Of a stretch of 64,000 nt of DNA, positions 28,464-37,101 are shown piece by piece. A model generated the notes under the pieces. It ran no database searches. It saw only the letters and a list, made by a program, of their open reading frames with translations, and was not told the origin of the DNA. Every line of letters begins with the position of its first letter. The stretch's first letter is position 1. The stretch is from Streptomyces ferrugineus (GTDB taxonomy: Bacteria; Actinomycetota; Actinomycetes; Streptomycetales; Streptomycetaceae), in contig NZ_CP063373.1 in NCBI RefSeq assembly GCF_015160855.1, positions 5,084,001 through 5,148,000 of the forward strand, read 5' to 3'. Both the position numbers and the translations under genes were made by a program.

Positions 28464-30332
28464 TCATGCCATGGCGGCGGCCTCTTTCTCCGTCTCCTGA
28501 TGGGCCAGAACCTGGCTGAGTTCCTCTGTCGGGCCGCCCGACCGCACCGCCCAGACGAAGCTGCCGACGGCGATGAGTGCCATCACGATGAGGTCGGTCG
28601 GACCGTCGAGTGCTGGACTCTTCAGCGGGCCGTACTCGCCGAGGTACGAGACGAGCAGCATCGCGAGGAACGTGCCGACGATCCAGACGCCGCTGCGCAC
28701 GTGTCGTCGGCCCTCGGCCGTGCTCACGGCGTAGAGCCCGGCCAGGAAAGCGGCGATGGCCACGGTCATCGCGGTGAAGTACACGGGGAAGCTCCACCCG
28801 TCGGCGGCCTGCTTCTGATCGCGGTTGAACAGCCAGCCACCGCCGACCGCGATGAGGATCCAGGCGACGCTGAACACCCCGGACACGACCCAGCTGCCCA
28901 CGGCCTTGCTCCAGCCGTTCTGCACGCTGTTGTAAGCGCCGTAGACCGGCAGGGCGAGGAACACGATCGTGAACAGGTTGATCAAGGAGACCCAGCCCGC
29001 GAAGTAGATGAGCATCAGGCTCGCGACGAATCCCGCGAGCGCCCAGAAGTACGCCCACTTGACGCGGACCGGGCGGTGCATGTCGGGTGCGGTGCGTCTC
29101 AGAACGATCATCACCGGGCCGCCCATGACGTAGGACAGGGTGAGCGCGACCGACACCTGGGAGACGAACGAGTACCAGCTCGGCGCCGGGAAGAAAAAGA
29201 AGAAGCCGAGCAAGGTGCACACCAGGAGTCCGACGATCGGCGTGCCGTACTTGTTGATCTTCTGCGCACGCTTGGGGAGTTCACCGTTGACCGACATCGA
29301 GTACACCGAGCGGGCGCCGATGCCCAGCCACACCCAGCCGGTCGCCGCCGGGGACAGCGCCGCGTCGGTCAGCAGAATCGTCGCGAACCACGCGAAGCCG
29401 GCTGCCGTGACCGCGTTGAGCAGCGGGGAGGACGCCCAGCCGCTGGACATCAGGCCGGTCCAGTCGCCGGGGCTAACCCCCGCGTCGCTCCAGTTGATGG
29501 CGCCGAGGAAGCCGATCTGCAGCACGACGTAGATCACGAGCGGAATCAGCAGGCCGCCGACGATCATCGCGATCGGGATGTTGCGCTGCGGGTTGACCGC
29601 CTCACCGCCGAAGTCGAGGATCTGCCGCAGTCCGGAGTAGGCGAACACGATGCCGCCCCCCGCCAGGGCCCCGAAGACCGCGCCGGACCCTTGCGGCGCG
29701 AAGCCGCCGCCGATCGTGAAGTTGGCCGACGAGAAGGCCGTGAACATCAGCCCGGCGGTCACGACCGGGATGACGAGCTTCCACACCGTGACCCACTTGT
29801 TCGACTCGCTGAGCAGCTTGGCGCCCATCGAGTTGAGGAAGAAGAACACGAACAGCAGGCCGAACCCGACGAGGATGCCCCTCGGCCACGACAGCACCAT
29901 CGTGCCGCCGCTCTCGGTGAGCCAGCCCAGTTGCGGCCAGTGGCCACCGACGTAGGTGATGACCGCCTGGGCCTCGATCACCGGCAGGGCCAGGGTGGCG
30001 ATCAGATAGCCCCAGCCGTTGAAGAAGGAGAGGAAGGCCCCGTGGGTGAGGCGCGGGTAGCGGACCCCGGCGCCTGACCTCGGCAGCATCGTGCCGAGTT
30101 CCATCCAGGTGACGCCGATGACGGCGAAGAAGACCGCGCCGAGGACCCAGGTGATGATCGAGGCCGGCCCCGCGAGGCTGGCGGCGGCGAGCGTCGCCAG
30201 CAGCCAGCCGGACCCGATCTGGACGCTCACGGCCAGGGCGATCAGTCCGACGAGGTTGATCTGTTTCTTCAGGTGCGCGTCGCTGGCCTCATACGCGCCC
30301 TCGGCCGGTGCCGATGGCTGTGTGTCTCTCAC
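28464..30332 (-). CDS. APC-family amino-acid permease
   Basis: This integral membrane protein of about 622 residues has 12-14 predicted segments and the APC opening block INLVGLIALAVSVQIGSGWLL, and probably imports an amino acid or imino acid. GTG 30332 has GGGAG five bases upstream, whereas the ATG at 30350 has none, so the shorter form is preferred. Two operator-like palindromes (30416-30434 and 30491-30509) match those at the GntR and hydroxyproline genes 6-10 kb away, which suggests its cargo belongs to that pathway. The C-terminal tail is acidic. Confidence 0.88.
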   Translation of the reverse strand: MRDTQPSAPAEGAYEASDAHLKKQINLVGLIALAVSVQIGSGWLLATLAAASLAGPASIITWVLGAVFFAVIGVTWMELGTMLPRSGAGVRYPRLTHGAFLSFFNGWGYLIATLALPVIEAQAVITYVGGHWPQLGWLTESGGTMVLSWPRGILVGFGLLFVFFFLNSMGAKLLSESNKWVTVWKLVIPVVTAGLMFTAFSSANFTIGGGFAPQGSGAVFGALAGGGIVFAYSGLRQILDFGGEAVNPQRNIPIAMIVGGLLIPLVIYVVLQIGFLGAINWSDAGVSPGDWTGLMSSGWASSPLLNAVTAAGFAWFATILLTDAALSPAATGWVWLGIGARSVYSMSVNGELPKRAQKINKYGTPIVGLLVCTLLGFFFFFPAPSWYSFVSQVSVALTLSYVMGGPVMIVLRRTAPDMHRPVRVKWAYFWALAGFVASLMLIYFAGWVSLINLFTIVFLALPVYGAYNSVQNGWSKAVGSWVVSGVFSVAWILIAVGGGWLFNRDQKQAADGWSFPVYFTAMTVAIAAFLAGLYAVSTAEGRRHVRSGVWIVGTFLAMLLVSYLGEYGPLKSPALDGPTDLIVMALIAVGSFVWAVRSGGPTEELSQVLAHQETEKEAAAMA

Positions 30333-30415
30333 GATGACTCCCTTGTCCATTGTGCGAGTCGATTGCCTCGTCGACGCCAGGGCAGCGGAGGTCGTCAGCA
30401 CCCATCCACGGCGCG

Positions 30416-30434
30416 CAGATTGTCGGACAATCTG
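30416..30434. promoter_or_regulatory. GntR-type operator, copy 1 (perfect palindrome)
   Basis: CAGATTGTCGGACAATCTG is a perfect 9-bp inverted repeat around one base, 84 bases upstream of the APC permease start. It fits the FadR-subfamily GntR consensus (TTGTCNGACAA core) and is the best copy in the window. Confidence 0.75.
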
Positions 30435-30490
30435 GCGGGAAAGTACGGCCCCGGGCAGGGCCGGGTCAACAGGTGCGGCAGAATCTGTTG

Positions 30491-30509
30491 CAGATTGTCA
30501 GACGATCAG
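30491..30509. promoter_or_regulatory. GntR-type operator, copy 2
   Basis: CAGATTGTCAGACGATCAG is an imperfect copy, 75 bases upstream of copy 1 and just beyond the end of the LysR gene. Two sites on the same face of the helix would favour cooperative binding. Confidence 0.6.
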
Positions 30510-30519
30510 AGGGTAGCTC

Positions 30520-31428
30520 TCAGCCAGCGGAGCTCGCTCCCGCGGAGGCACTCAAAACGTCGACGAAGGCGGCCACTGTCGGCCGCTGGGCGGCGAAGGC
30601 ACGGAACACCACCACGATGTGCCGCTCCATGGTCTCGTGCAGAGCGAGAACATCGAGGCGGGACGGCCGCAGTCGCAGCATCAGATCCGTCACCACGCTG
30701 ACCCCGACGCCGGCCTCGACCAGGGCGAGGGTGGCGGCGGTGTCCGTCACCTCGTGCAGGACCTGGGGCTCGAAGCCCGCCCGGCGGCAGGCGGTGAGCA
30801 CCGCGCGGCCGTAGTAACTGGGGATCGACGGCATGATCCACCCCTGGTCGCCTGCGTCCGCGAGGGAGATGCTCCGCCGCCCCGGCATGGCCCCGACCGG
30901 AACCGCGAGCGAGAAACGCTCCCGGGACAGCTCCCGCACGCTCAAGGACGGATCGCGCGGGATGGGCACGTCCGGGTAGTCGAGGCCCAGCGCCAGATCC
31001 ACGGTTCCGCCCGCGACCGCGTCGTACACCTCGTCCACGTCCATGTCCCGGCTGCGCACGGTGACGCCGGGATGCTTCTCGCGTACCTGCCGCAGGGCGG
31101 GCGGCAGGATCTCGGCGGCGGCCGTGGCGAAGAGCCCGACCCGCAGCGTCCCGGAGATCTCGTTGCGGGTGCGCTCCAGCGCCTCGACAGCCTCGGCCTC
31201 GGTGGTGAGGATGCGCTCGGCGTGCAGGGCCAGCGTCGAGCCGGCATCGGTGAGTTCCACGCGGCGCCCCACCCGCCGCAGCAGCTGCATTCCCGTGGCC
31301 TTCTCCAGCGCGGCGATCTGCTGGGACACCCCTCCAGGGGTGTATCCCAGGGCCTCCGCGACCGCGGTGACAGTGCCGCGCCTGGTCAGTTCCACCAGTG
31401 AACGCAACTGCGCACTCGTCCAGTCCAT
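30520..31428 (-). CDS. LysR-family regulator of lysine/pipecolate genes
   Basis: This 302-residue LysR protein has an N-terminal HTH (VELTRRGTVTAVAEALGYTPGGVSQQIAALEKATG) and a typical effector domain. It is divergent from the FAD oxidoreductase, HglS and ALDH7 genes. A perfect palindrome at 31457-31480 lies in the shared promoter region, so it is very likely their regulator. Its effector may be lysine, pipecolate or aminoadipate, which is inference. Confidence 0.88.
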   Translation of the reverse strand: MDWTSAQLRSLVELTRRGTVTAVAEALGYTPGGVSQQIAALEKATGMQLLRRVGRRVELTDAGSTLALHAERILTTEAEAVEALERTRNEISGTLRVGLFATAAAEILPPALRQVREKHPGVTVRSRDMDVDEVYDAVAGGTVDLALGLDYPDVPIPRDPSLSVRELSRERFSLAVPVGAMPGRRSISLADAGDQGWIMPSIPSYYGRAVLTACRRAGFEPQVLHEVTDTAATLALVEAGVGVSVVTDLMLRLRPSRLDVLALHETMERHIVVVFRAFAAQRPTVAAFVDVLSASAGASSAG

Positions 31429-31456
31429 ATAGGAACCCTAAAAGATCGGAAGCACT

Positions 31457-31480
31457 AACCGTTGATAGACGTCAACGGTT
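31457..31480. promoter_or_regulatory. LysR-type palindromic operator
   Basis: AACCGTTGA (31457-31465) and TCAACGGTT (31472-31480) form a perfect 9-bp inverted repeat with a 6-base spacer, 29 bases upstream of the LysR start codon. The inner part fits T-N11-A. Confidence 0.7.
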
Positions 31481-31593
31481 GGGTTGCTACACGATGACGC
31501 ACAGACAGCTGATCGGCGCCGTAATGCACTGACTTCATGCAATGACAGCCCCTCCGCCCCTCAGAAGGGCGGCTCCTGGAAGGGAGTGGCCTG

Positions 31594-32766
31594 TTGTCCT
31601 CCTCCGCCTTCCGCACTGTTCCGCCCACCGCCGATGTCGTGATCATCGGTGGCGGCGTGATGGGTGCGAGCACCGCGTTCCACCTCGCCGAGGCCGGTGT
31701 GCGGAACATCGTCGTCATCGAGCGCGGAGAGCTCTGCTCCGGCAGCTCCGGCAAGCCGATCGGCGGCGTGCGCGCCCAGTTCTCCGACCCGCTCAACATC
31801 GAACTCGGCAGCCGAAGCCTGCGCGCCTACCGGGAATTTCCCTGCCGGCCCGGCGCCGACATCAGGCTCGACACCGTCGGCTATCTCTTCCTGCTCGACA
31901 GCGAACAGCAGGTGCGCGACTTCGAAGCCGGAGTCGAGCTCCAGAACAGCCTGGGCGTGGCCAACCGCATGATCGGCCCCGAGGACGCGCAGCGCCTGTG
32001 TCCCTACATCAGCACCGACGGCCTGGTGGCCGCCGCCTACTCCCCCGCCGACGGACACGCCCGCCCCGCACTCGTCGTGGAGGGATACGCGCGGGCCGCG
32101 GCCCAGGCCGGTGTCACCATCGTCACCCAGACCGCGGTCGCGGGCATCGACACGGCCGGGGACCGCGTCACCGGTGTGCACACCAGCCACGGCCGCATCG
32201 CCTGCGGCGCCGTCATCTGTACGGCGGGCGCCTGGTCGGGGCTGATCGGCGAGATGGCCGGTGTCCACCTGCCCATCCGGCCGGTGCGGCGGCAGCTGGC
32301 GTTCACCGCGCCGCTCACGCCGTCCGCGCCGCGCATCCCGTTCACCATCGACTTCTCGTCGTCCGCCTATTTCCACAACAGCGACGACGGGCTGCTGTTC
32401 GGGCTGGCCGACCCCGACGAGAAGGACGGCTTCGACACCACCTGGACCCCGCGGTGGCTGGAACTGTTCCGCACCGTCGCCCGGCACCGCGCCCCGGCCC
32501 TGGCCGACATGAAGACCGTCGGCGGATGGGCCGGCCTGTACGAGGTCACGCCCGACCACAACGCGCTGATCGGCCGCTGCGGCGAGCTGCCCAACTTCCT
32601 CTACGCCGCCGGGTTCTCCGGGCACGGTTTCCTGCAGGCGCCCGCCGTCGGCGAAGTGCTGCGCGATCTGTACCTGGAGCGCGAGCCGTTCACGGACATC
32701 TCCCCGCTCAGCGCCGACCGGTTCCGCCACGGCGCCGAGATCCGCCCCGAAGCCCACGTGGTCTGA
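31594..32766 (+). CDS. FAD-dependent amino/imino-acid oxidase (DAO family)
   Basis: This 390-residue flavoprotein has the GXGXXG dinucleotide motif in VVIIGGGVMGASTAFHLAE and a DAO-type C-terminus (YEVTPDHNALIGR, AGFSGHGFLQAPAVGE). It resembles sarcosine oxidase beta and AmaA-type L-pipecolate oxidases. The start is TTG 31594, preceded at seven bases by GGAAGGGAG. Followed by HglS and ALDH7 genes, it most likely oxidises pipecolate to piperideine-6-carboxylate. A different N-substituted amino acid remains possible. Confidence 0.8.
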   Translation: MSSSAFRTVPPTADVVIIGGGVMGASTAFHLAEAGVRNIVVIERGELCSGSSGKPIGGVRAQFSDPLNIELGSRSLRAYREFPCRPGADIRLDTVGYLFLLDSEQQVRDFEAGVELQNSLGVANRMIGPEDAQRLCPYISTDGLVAAAYSPADGHARPALVVEGYARAAAQAGVTIVTQTAVAGIDTAGDRVTGVHTSHGRIACGAVICTAGAWSGLIGEMAGVHLPIRPVRRQLAFTAPLTPSAPRIPFTIDFSSSAYFHNSDDGLLFGLADPDEKDGFDTTWTPRWLELFRTVARHRAPALADMKTVGGWAGLYEVTPDHNALIGRCGELPNFLYAAGFSGHGFLQAPAVGEVLRDLYLEREPFTDISPLSADRFRHGAEIRPEAHVV

Positions 32767-32796
32767 ACCCCGACCTCCCGACCGAAAGGCCGAACC

Positions 32797-34194
32797 ATGT
32801 CGACGATCAGCCAGTGGCAGCTGCGGGCCGCGTTCGCGGCACGGCTGTCGCAGATGTACGGGCAGGAGGTCCCCGCCTACACCACACTCGTGGACGTCTC
32901 CCGCGAGGTCAACGAGGACGTCCTGCGCGCCCGCGGAGCCGACGCCGAACGCCTCGGCTCCATCGGCCGCGTGACCGCCGAACGGCACGGCGCCATCCGC
33001 GTCGGCACACCCCGCGAACTGGCCCAGGTCGCCCGCGTCTTCGGCGCCCTCGGCATGCACCCGGTCGGCTTCTACGACCTGCGGGAGGCCGCCGCCAGCG
33101 CCGTGCCCGTCGTCTCCACCGCCTTCCGGCCGGTCGACGGCGAGGAGCTGGCCCGCAATCCCTTCCGGGTGTTCACCTCCCTGCTCACCCCGGCCGACCC
33201 CCGCTTCTTCACCCCCGACCTGCACGCACGCCTGGAGACCTTCCTCGCCGCCCGCGTACTCTTCCCCCCGGAACTGCTCGCCCTGGCCGACCGGGCCGCC
33301 ACGGAGCGGGAACTGCCCCGGCAGGACGCAGAGCGGTTCCTGCGACTCGGGGTGCAGGCGTTCGAACTGTCCGCGGAGCCGGTCGACCGGGCCTGGTACC
33401 AGGAGCTGGAGCGGGTCTCCGCTGTCGCCGCGGACATCGGCGGCGTCCGCAGCACCCACATCAACCACCTCACGCCGCGCGTCCTGGACATCGACGAGCT
33501 GTACCGCCGTATGACGGACCGCGGCATCGAGATGATCGACACCATCCAGGGCCCGCCGGCCTGGAAGGGCCCCGACGTCCTGCTGCGGCAGACCTCCTTC
33601 AAGGCCCTGGCCGAGCCGCGCACGATGCGTCTCGCGGACGGCAGCGTGGAAACCGGCGCCCTGCGGGTCCGCTTCGGCGAGGTGGAAGCGCGCGGCATCG
33701 CCCTCACCCGCGAGGGCCGCGCCCTCTACGACGGCCTCCTCGGCCGCATCGACGAGCAGGCGTTGCGGATGTCCGCCGAGGCCCGCGGCGACATCGCGCG
33801 CGGCGTGTGGGAGCAGCACATGCCGGACAGCGAAGAGGAACTGGCCGCCCGGGGACTGGCCTACTTCACCTACGTACCCGCGGAAGGCCGGCCCCGCGAC
33901 GGCGGCAGGCCGCCCGCCGACCTCACCGAACTGGTGCGGCAGGGCTGGGTGCGCGCCGAGCCCATCGTCTACGAGGACTTCCTGCCCCGCTCCGCCGCAG
34001 GGATCTTCCAGTCCAACCTCAGCGGCGAGGGCACCCGCGACAACGACCAGGAAGGCACCGCCTACGACGCGGCCTGGCTGTCCGGCGCCATCGGCCTCGA
34101 CGTACTGGACCCCTACGCGCTCTACGCCCGGCAGCAGACCGACTCCCTCGCCCAGGTCGCCCGCGCACTCGACCTCACCGACGCTCTCGGCTGA
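32797..34194 (+). CDS. hglS: 2-oxoadipate dioxygenase/decarboxylase (DUF1338)
   Basis: This 465-residue protein has the DUF1338/YdcJ architecture: THINHLTPRVLDIDELY in the middle and the C-terminal YEDFLPRSAAGIFQSNL block. His in THINH and a downstream Glu/His set form the Fe(II) site of the VOC-like fold. HglS converts 2-oxoadipate to D-2-hydroxyglutarate in the pipecolate/aminoadipate route of lysine catabolism. It sits between the FAD oxidase and ALDH7 genes, which encode enzymes acting earlier in the same route. An aminoadipate aminotransferase is not seen nearby. Confidence 0.88.
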   Translation: MSTISQWQLRAAFAARLSQMYGQEVPAYTTLVDVSREVNEDVLRARGADAERLGSIGRVTAERHGAIRVGTPRELAQVARVFGALGMHPVGFYDLREAAASAVPVVSTAFRPVDGEELARNPFRVFTSLLTPADPRFFTPDLHARLETFLAARVLFPPELLALADRAATERELPRQDAERFLRLGVQAFELSAEPVDRAWYQELERVSAVAADIGGVRSTHINHLTPRVLDIDELYRRMTDRGIEMIDTIQGPPAWKGPDVLLRQTSFKALAEPRTMRLADGSVETGALRVRFGEVEARGIALTREGRALYDGLLGRIDEQALRMSAEARGDIARGVWEQHMPDSEEELAARGLAYFTYVPAEGRPRDGGRPPADLTELVRQGWVRAEPIVYEDFLPRSAAGIFQSNLSGEGTRDNDQEGTAYDAAWLSGAIGLDVLDPYALYARQQTDSLAQVARALDLTDALG

Positions 34195-34218
34195 CCCTCA
34201 CACCCTCGAAGGACCACC

Positions 34219-35748
34219 ATGACCAGCACCGCACTGCCCACCACCGACGACCTGCGCGCCCGCGCCCGCACGGCCCTGCAGCACATCGGAGTCGACGTCC
34301 CCGAGGGTGGCGACCTCCAGGCCCGCACGCCCATCACCGGAGAGAACCTCTTCGGGGTGAAGGCCGCCACCGACGCCGACACCGAAGAGGCCATCGCGGC
34401 CACCCGTGCGGCCTTCCTCACCTGGCGCACCACGCCCGCGCCGCGCCGCGGTGAACTCGTCCGCCGCCTCGGCGAGTTGCTGCGCGAGCACAAGAGCGAC
34501 CTGGCGGACCTCGTCACCATCGAGGCGGGCAAGATCCGCTCCGAGGCGCTCGGCGAGATCCAGGAGATGATCGACATCTGCGACTTCGCGGTCGGTCTGT
34601 CCCGTCAGCTGTACGGCCGTACGATCGCCTCCGAACGGCCCGGCCACCGTCTGGCCGAGACCTGGCATCCGCTCGGCGTGGTCGGCGTCATCTCCGCCTT
34701 CAACTTCCCCGCCGCCGTGTGGTCGTGGAACACCGCCGTCGCCCTGGTCTGCGGCGACACCGTGGTCTGGAAGCCCTCGGAACTCACCCCGCTGATCTCC
34801 CTGGCCTGCGACCACCTGCTCGCCCGGGCCGCCGACGAGGTGGGCACGCCCCGCGACGTGCACCGCCTCCTGCTCGGCGGCCGCGCGGTCGGCGAGAAGC
34901 TCGTCGACGACCCCCGCGTCGCCCTCGTCAGCGCCACCGGCTCCACCCGCATGGGCCGTGAGGTCGGCCCCCGGGTCGCCGCGCGCTTCGGCCGCAGCCT
35001 GCTGGAACTCGGCGGCAACAACGCCGCGATCGTCGCCCCGTCCGCCGACCTGGACCTCGCCATCCAGGGCATCGTCTTCGCCGCGGCAGGCACCGCGGGC
35101 CAGCGCTGCACCACCCTGCGCCGCCTCATCGTCCACCGCGACATCGCCGACACGCTCGTCGAGCGGCTGACCGCCGCCTACCGCAAGCTCCCCATCGGCA
35201 GCCCCTTCGAGGACACCACCCTGGTCGGCCCGCTCATCTCCACCGAGGCCTTCGCCCGCATGCAGGACGCCCTGGCCCGCGTCCAGGCCGAGGGCGGCAA
35301 GATCCTGGCGGGCGGCAACCGGCGCCTGACCGAGGAGGCGTCCACGGCCGCCTACACCGAGCCGGTCCTCGTCCGCGTCGACGAGCAGACCGACGTCGTA
35401 CGGGAGGAGACCTTCGCGCCGATCCTGTACGTCCTCACCTACGACACCCTCGACGAGGCGATCGCCCTGCACAACGACGTCCCCCAGGGCCTGTCCTCCA
35501 GCATTTTCACCCGCGATCAGCAGGAGGCTGAGATCTTCCTGTCCGCCGCCGGCTCCGACTGCGGTATCGCCAACGTCAACATCGGCACCTCCGGAGCCGA
35601 GATCGGCGGCGCGTTCGGCGGCGAGAAGGACACCGGCGGCGGCCGCGAGTCCGGCTCCGACGCCTGGAAGGCCTACATGCGCCCGGCCACCAACACCATC
35701 AACTACTCCGGCGAACTGGCTCTCGCCCAGGGAGTCAGCTTCCTCTGA
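34219..35748 (+). CDS. ALDH7-type aminoadipate-semialdehyde dehydrogenase
   Basis: This 509-residue NAD(P)-dependent aldehyde dehydrogenase has catalytic Glu in LLELGGNNAA, catalytic Cys in AGQRCTT, and the ALDH7 (antiquitin) signature NIGTSGAEIGGAFGGEK near the end. ALDH7 and AmaB enzymes oxidise 2-aminoadipate 6-semialdehyde (in equilibrium with piperideine-6-carboxylate) to 2-aminoadipate. That fits the oxidase and HglS genes on either side of this step. It starts 24 bases after hglS and ends at a strong bidirectional terminator. Confidence 0.9.
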   Translation: MTSTALPTTDDLRARARTALQHIGVDVPEGGDLQARTPITGENLFGVKAATDADTEEAIAATRAAFLTWRTTPAPRRGELVRRLGELLREHKSDLADLVTIEAGKIRSEALGEIQEMIDICDFAVGLSRQLYGRTIASERPGHRLAETWHPLGVVGVISAFNFPAAVWSWNTAVALVCGDTVVWKPSELTPLISLACDHLLARAADEVGTPRDVHRLLLGGRAVGEKLVDDPRVALVSATGSTRMGREVGPRVAARFGRSLLELGGNNAAIVAPSADLDLAIQGIVFAAAGTAGQRCTTLRRLIVHRDIADTLVERLTAAYRKLPIGSPFEDTTLVGPLISTEAFARMQDALARVQAEGGKILAGGNRRLTEEASTAAYTEPVLVRVDEQTDVVREETFAPILYVLTYDTLDEAIALHNDVPQGLSSSIFTRDQQEAEIFLSAAGSDCGIANVNIGTSGAEIGGAFGGEKDTGGGRESGSDAWKAYMRPATNTINYSGELALAQGVSFL

Positions 35749-35774
35749 GCAGGCCCTGATGCACGCAGCCGTTC

Positions 35775-35802
35775 AGGGGGATGCCGGTCACGGCATCCCC
35801 CT
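35775..35802. terminator. Bidirectional terminator between ALDH7 and GntR genes
   Basis: A perfect 12-bp stem (AGGGGGATGCCG at 35775-35786, CGGCATCCCCCT at 35791-35802) with a GTCA tetraloop separates the convergent genes and overlaps the GntR stop by two bases. Confidence 0.85.
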
Positions 35803-36505
35803 AGCCCTCGCTCGCGGAGCGCTGTCGCTCGGCGATCATCTCCAGCAGTTCGTCGGCGCTCGCCCGGGTGTGGCGCTCGACTTCGGCCGCGATGGTGTCG
35901 GGGTCGCCGCCGAGGATGGCGTCGATGAGGCGTTCGTGGACGTGCAGGGCGCGGTCGGGGTCGGAGCGGGTGCTCTCGTCGACGGTGATGGCGAGGTTGA
36001 TCTGGGCCTCCACGGTGGGCCAGATCCGCTTCAGCATGGCGTTGTCGGAGGCGTCCCAAATGGTGCGGTGCAGCGCGATATGGGCCTGGTGGAGACGGCC
36101 GGGGTCCTGCGCGTGGTGGGCTGCCCGGTACTCCTCCCAGACACTCCGCAGCTGCCCCCGGCGGGACCCGTCCGGGTCGTCGGCGAGGGCGCGCGCGGCG
36201 AGGGTTTCCAGGGCGACCCGGACAGCGGCGGTGTCGGTGATGAACTTCTCGTCGATGGCGGTGACGATGACCCCGCGGTAGGGCTGCTGTTCGAGGAGCC
36301 CTTCGTGGATGAGCTGGTAGATGGCCTCGCGCAGGGTGGGCCGGCTGACGCCCAGTTGCGACGCGATATGGACCTCACGCAGTGGCTGTCCGGCCTTGAG
36401 CTCACCGGCCATGATCGCCCGGCGCAGCTCGTCCACCGCCGCGCCCCGGCGCGTCTGGGTGCTGACCGGCCTGGGGCCGGCGGCCTGGGCAGCGTGCTCG
36501 CTCAT
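35801..36505 (-). CDS. GntR-family (FadR-type) regulator of hydroxyproline genes
   Basis: This 234-residue regulator has a winged HTH (PLREVHIASQLGVSRPTLRE, about residues 42-61) and an all-helical FCD ligand domain with metal-ligand-type residues (HQAHIALH, HERLIDAI, ERHTRA). ATG 36505 follows GGAGGAC. A palindrome-like site (36516-36534) overlaps its leader, so it is probably autoregulated. The same motif precedes the ABC importer, the first racemase gene and the APC permease. The ligand is probably hydroxyproline or a pathway intermediate, which is inference. Confidence 0.9.
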   Translation of the reverse strand: MSEHAAQAAGPRPVSTQTRRGAAVDELRRAIMAGELKAGQPLREVHIASQLGVSRPTLREAIYQLIHEGLLEQQPYRGVIVTAIDEKFITDTAAVRVALETLAARALADDPDGSRRGQLRSVWEEYRAAHHAQDPGRLHQAHIALHRTIWDASDNAMLKRIWPTVEAQINLAITVDESTRSDPDRALHVHERLIDAILGGDPDTIAAEVERHTRASADELLEMIAERQRSASEG

Positions 36506-36515
36506 ACGTCCTCCG

Positions 36516-36534
36516 CAGATTGTCAGACTGCATT
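36516..36534. promoter_or_regulatory. GntR-type operator, copy 3 (own promoter)
   Basis: CAGATTGTCAGACTGCATT retains the left half and core of the motif; the right half is weak. It lies 11 bases before the GntR start. Confidence 0.55.
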
Positions 36535-36591
36535 CTAGAGGGAGGCCGGGCGGGGAGGCCCGAGTCCGGCTGGCGGCTGCCACTGCGGTGT

Positions 36592-36981
36592 TCAGGATCC
36601 GTACTCGGTGACGCGCTCGGCCCTGATGGTGACGACCACCCGGGGGGTCGTCGCGGTCTCCAGCCAGGACCGGCCCGCGTACTTGTGGGAGAGCTCGTCG
36701 ATCAGCTCCGGCCCGCCGTCCCGGGTCATGGTGGCCGCACCGCGGACCACAGCATAGGCGTACGGGTTGTCGCGGTCGGCGATCAGGACACTGGCCCGGG
36801 GATCGCGCAGCAGGTTGAGGTGTTTGACGCGGCCCTCGACGGTGGAGAAGGCGATGCCGTCGTCGGTGGCCTTCACCCACACCACGCTCTGCTGGGGCAG
36901 ACCGTCCTTGCCGATCGTGGCGATCGTCGCGTAGTTCGGTCCGGAGGCCAGCCTGCGTGCGAACTCGGTGAGCCGGGACAT
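36592..36981 (-). CDS. PPOX-class (F420/FMN split-barrel) protein
   Basis: This 129-residue protein of the pyridoxamine 5'-phosphate oxidase-like split-barrel fold begins with an ATIATIGKDGLPQQSVVWV block typical of PPOX-class F420-dependent reductases. Substrate is unknown. It lies between the GntR gene and the ABC importer on the same strand. A strong hairpin (37027-37083) separates it from the importer, so it is probably transcribed on its own. Confidence 0.82.
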   Translation of the reverse strand: MSRLTEFARRLASGPNYATIATIGKDGLPQQSVVWVKATDDGIAFSTVEGRVKHLNLLRDPRASVLIADRDNPYAYAVVRGAATMTRDGGPELIDELSHKYAGRSWLETATTPRVVVTIRAERVTEYGS

Positions 36982-37026
36982 GTGCGAGAGCCTTTCAGGT
37001 GGAGGGATGGGAGTGAGGACACGGAC

Positions 37027-37083
37027 GCAGCCCCGCTCGGACCGGTGCGGGGAGGTCCGGTCCGGTGCGGTGAGCGGGGCTGC
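37027..37083 (-). terminator. Long stem-loop ending the amino-acid ABC operon
   Basis: A perfect 12-bp stem (GCAGCCCCGCTC at 37027-37038 and GAGCGGGGCTGC at 37072-37083) encloses a 33-base loop that is itself rich in CCGGT repeats. It starts 19 bases after the ATPase stop on the minus strand. Confidence 0.75.
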
Positions 37084-37101
37084 CGTTCGTGGGATGTGTG
37101 T

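Noticed and set aside
27864-30077. Plus-strand frame of 737 codons antisense to DUF294 and APC permease genes
   Set aside because: Low-complexity, charged translation; the minus-strand genes have clear domains.
31542-34454. Very long plus-strand frame (970 codons) across the FAD oxidase and hglS genes
   Set aside because: Arg/Pro/His-rich translation without motifs; it is an out-of-frame reading of two well-supported genes caused by high GC.
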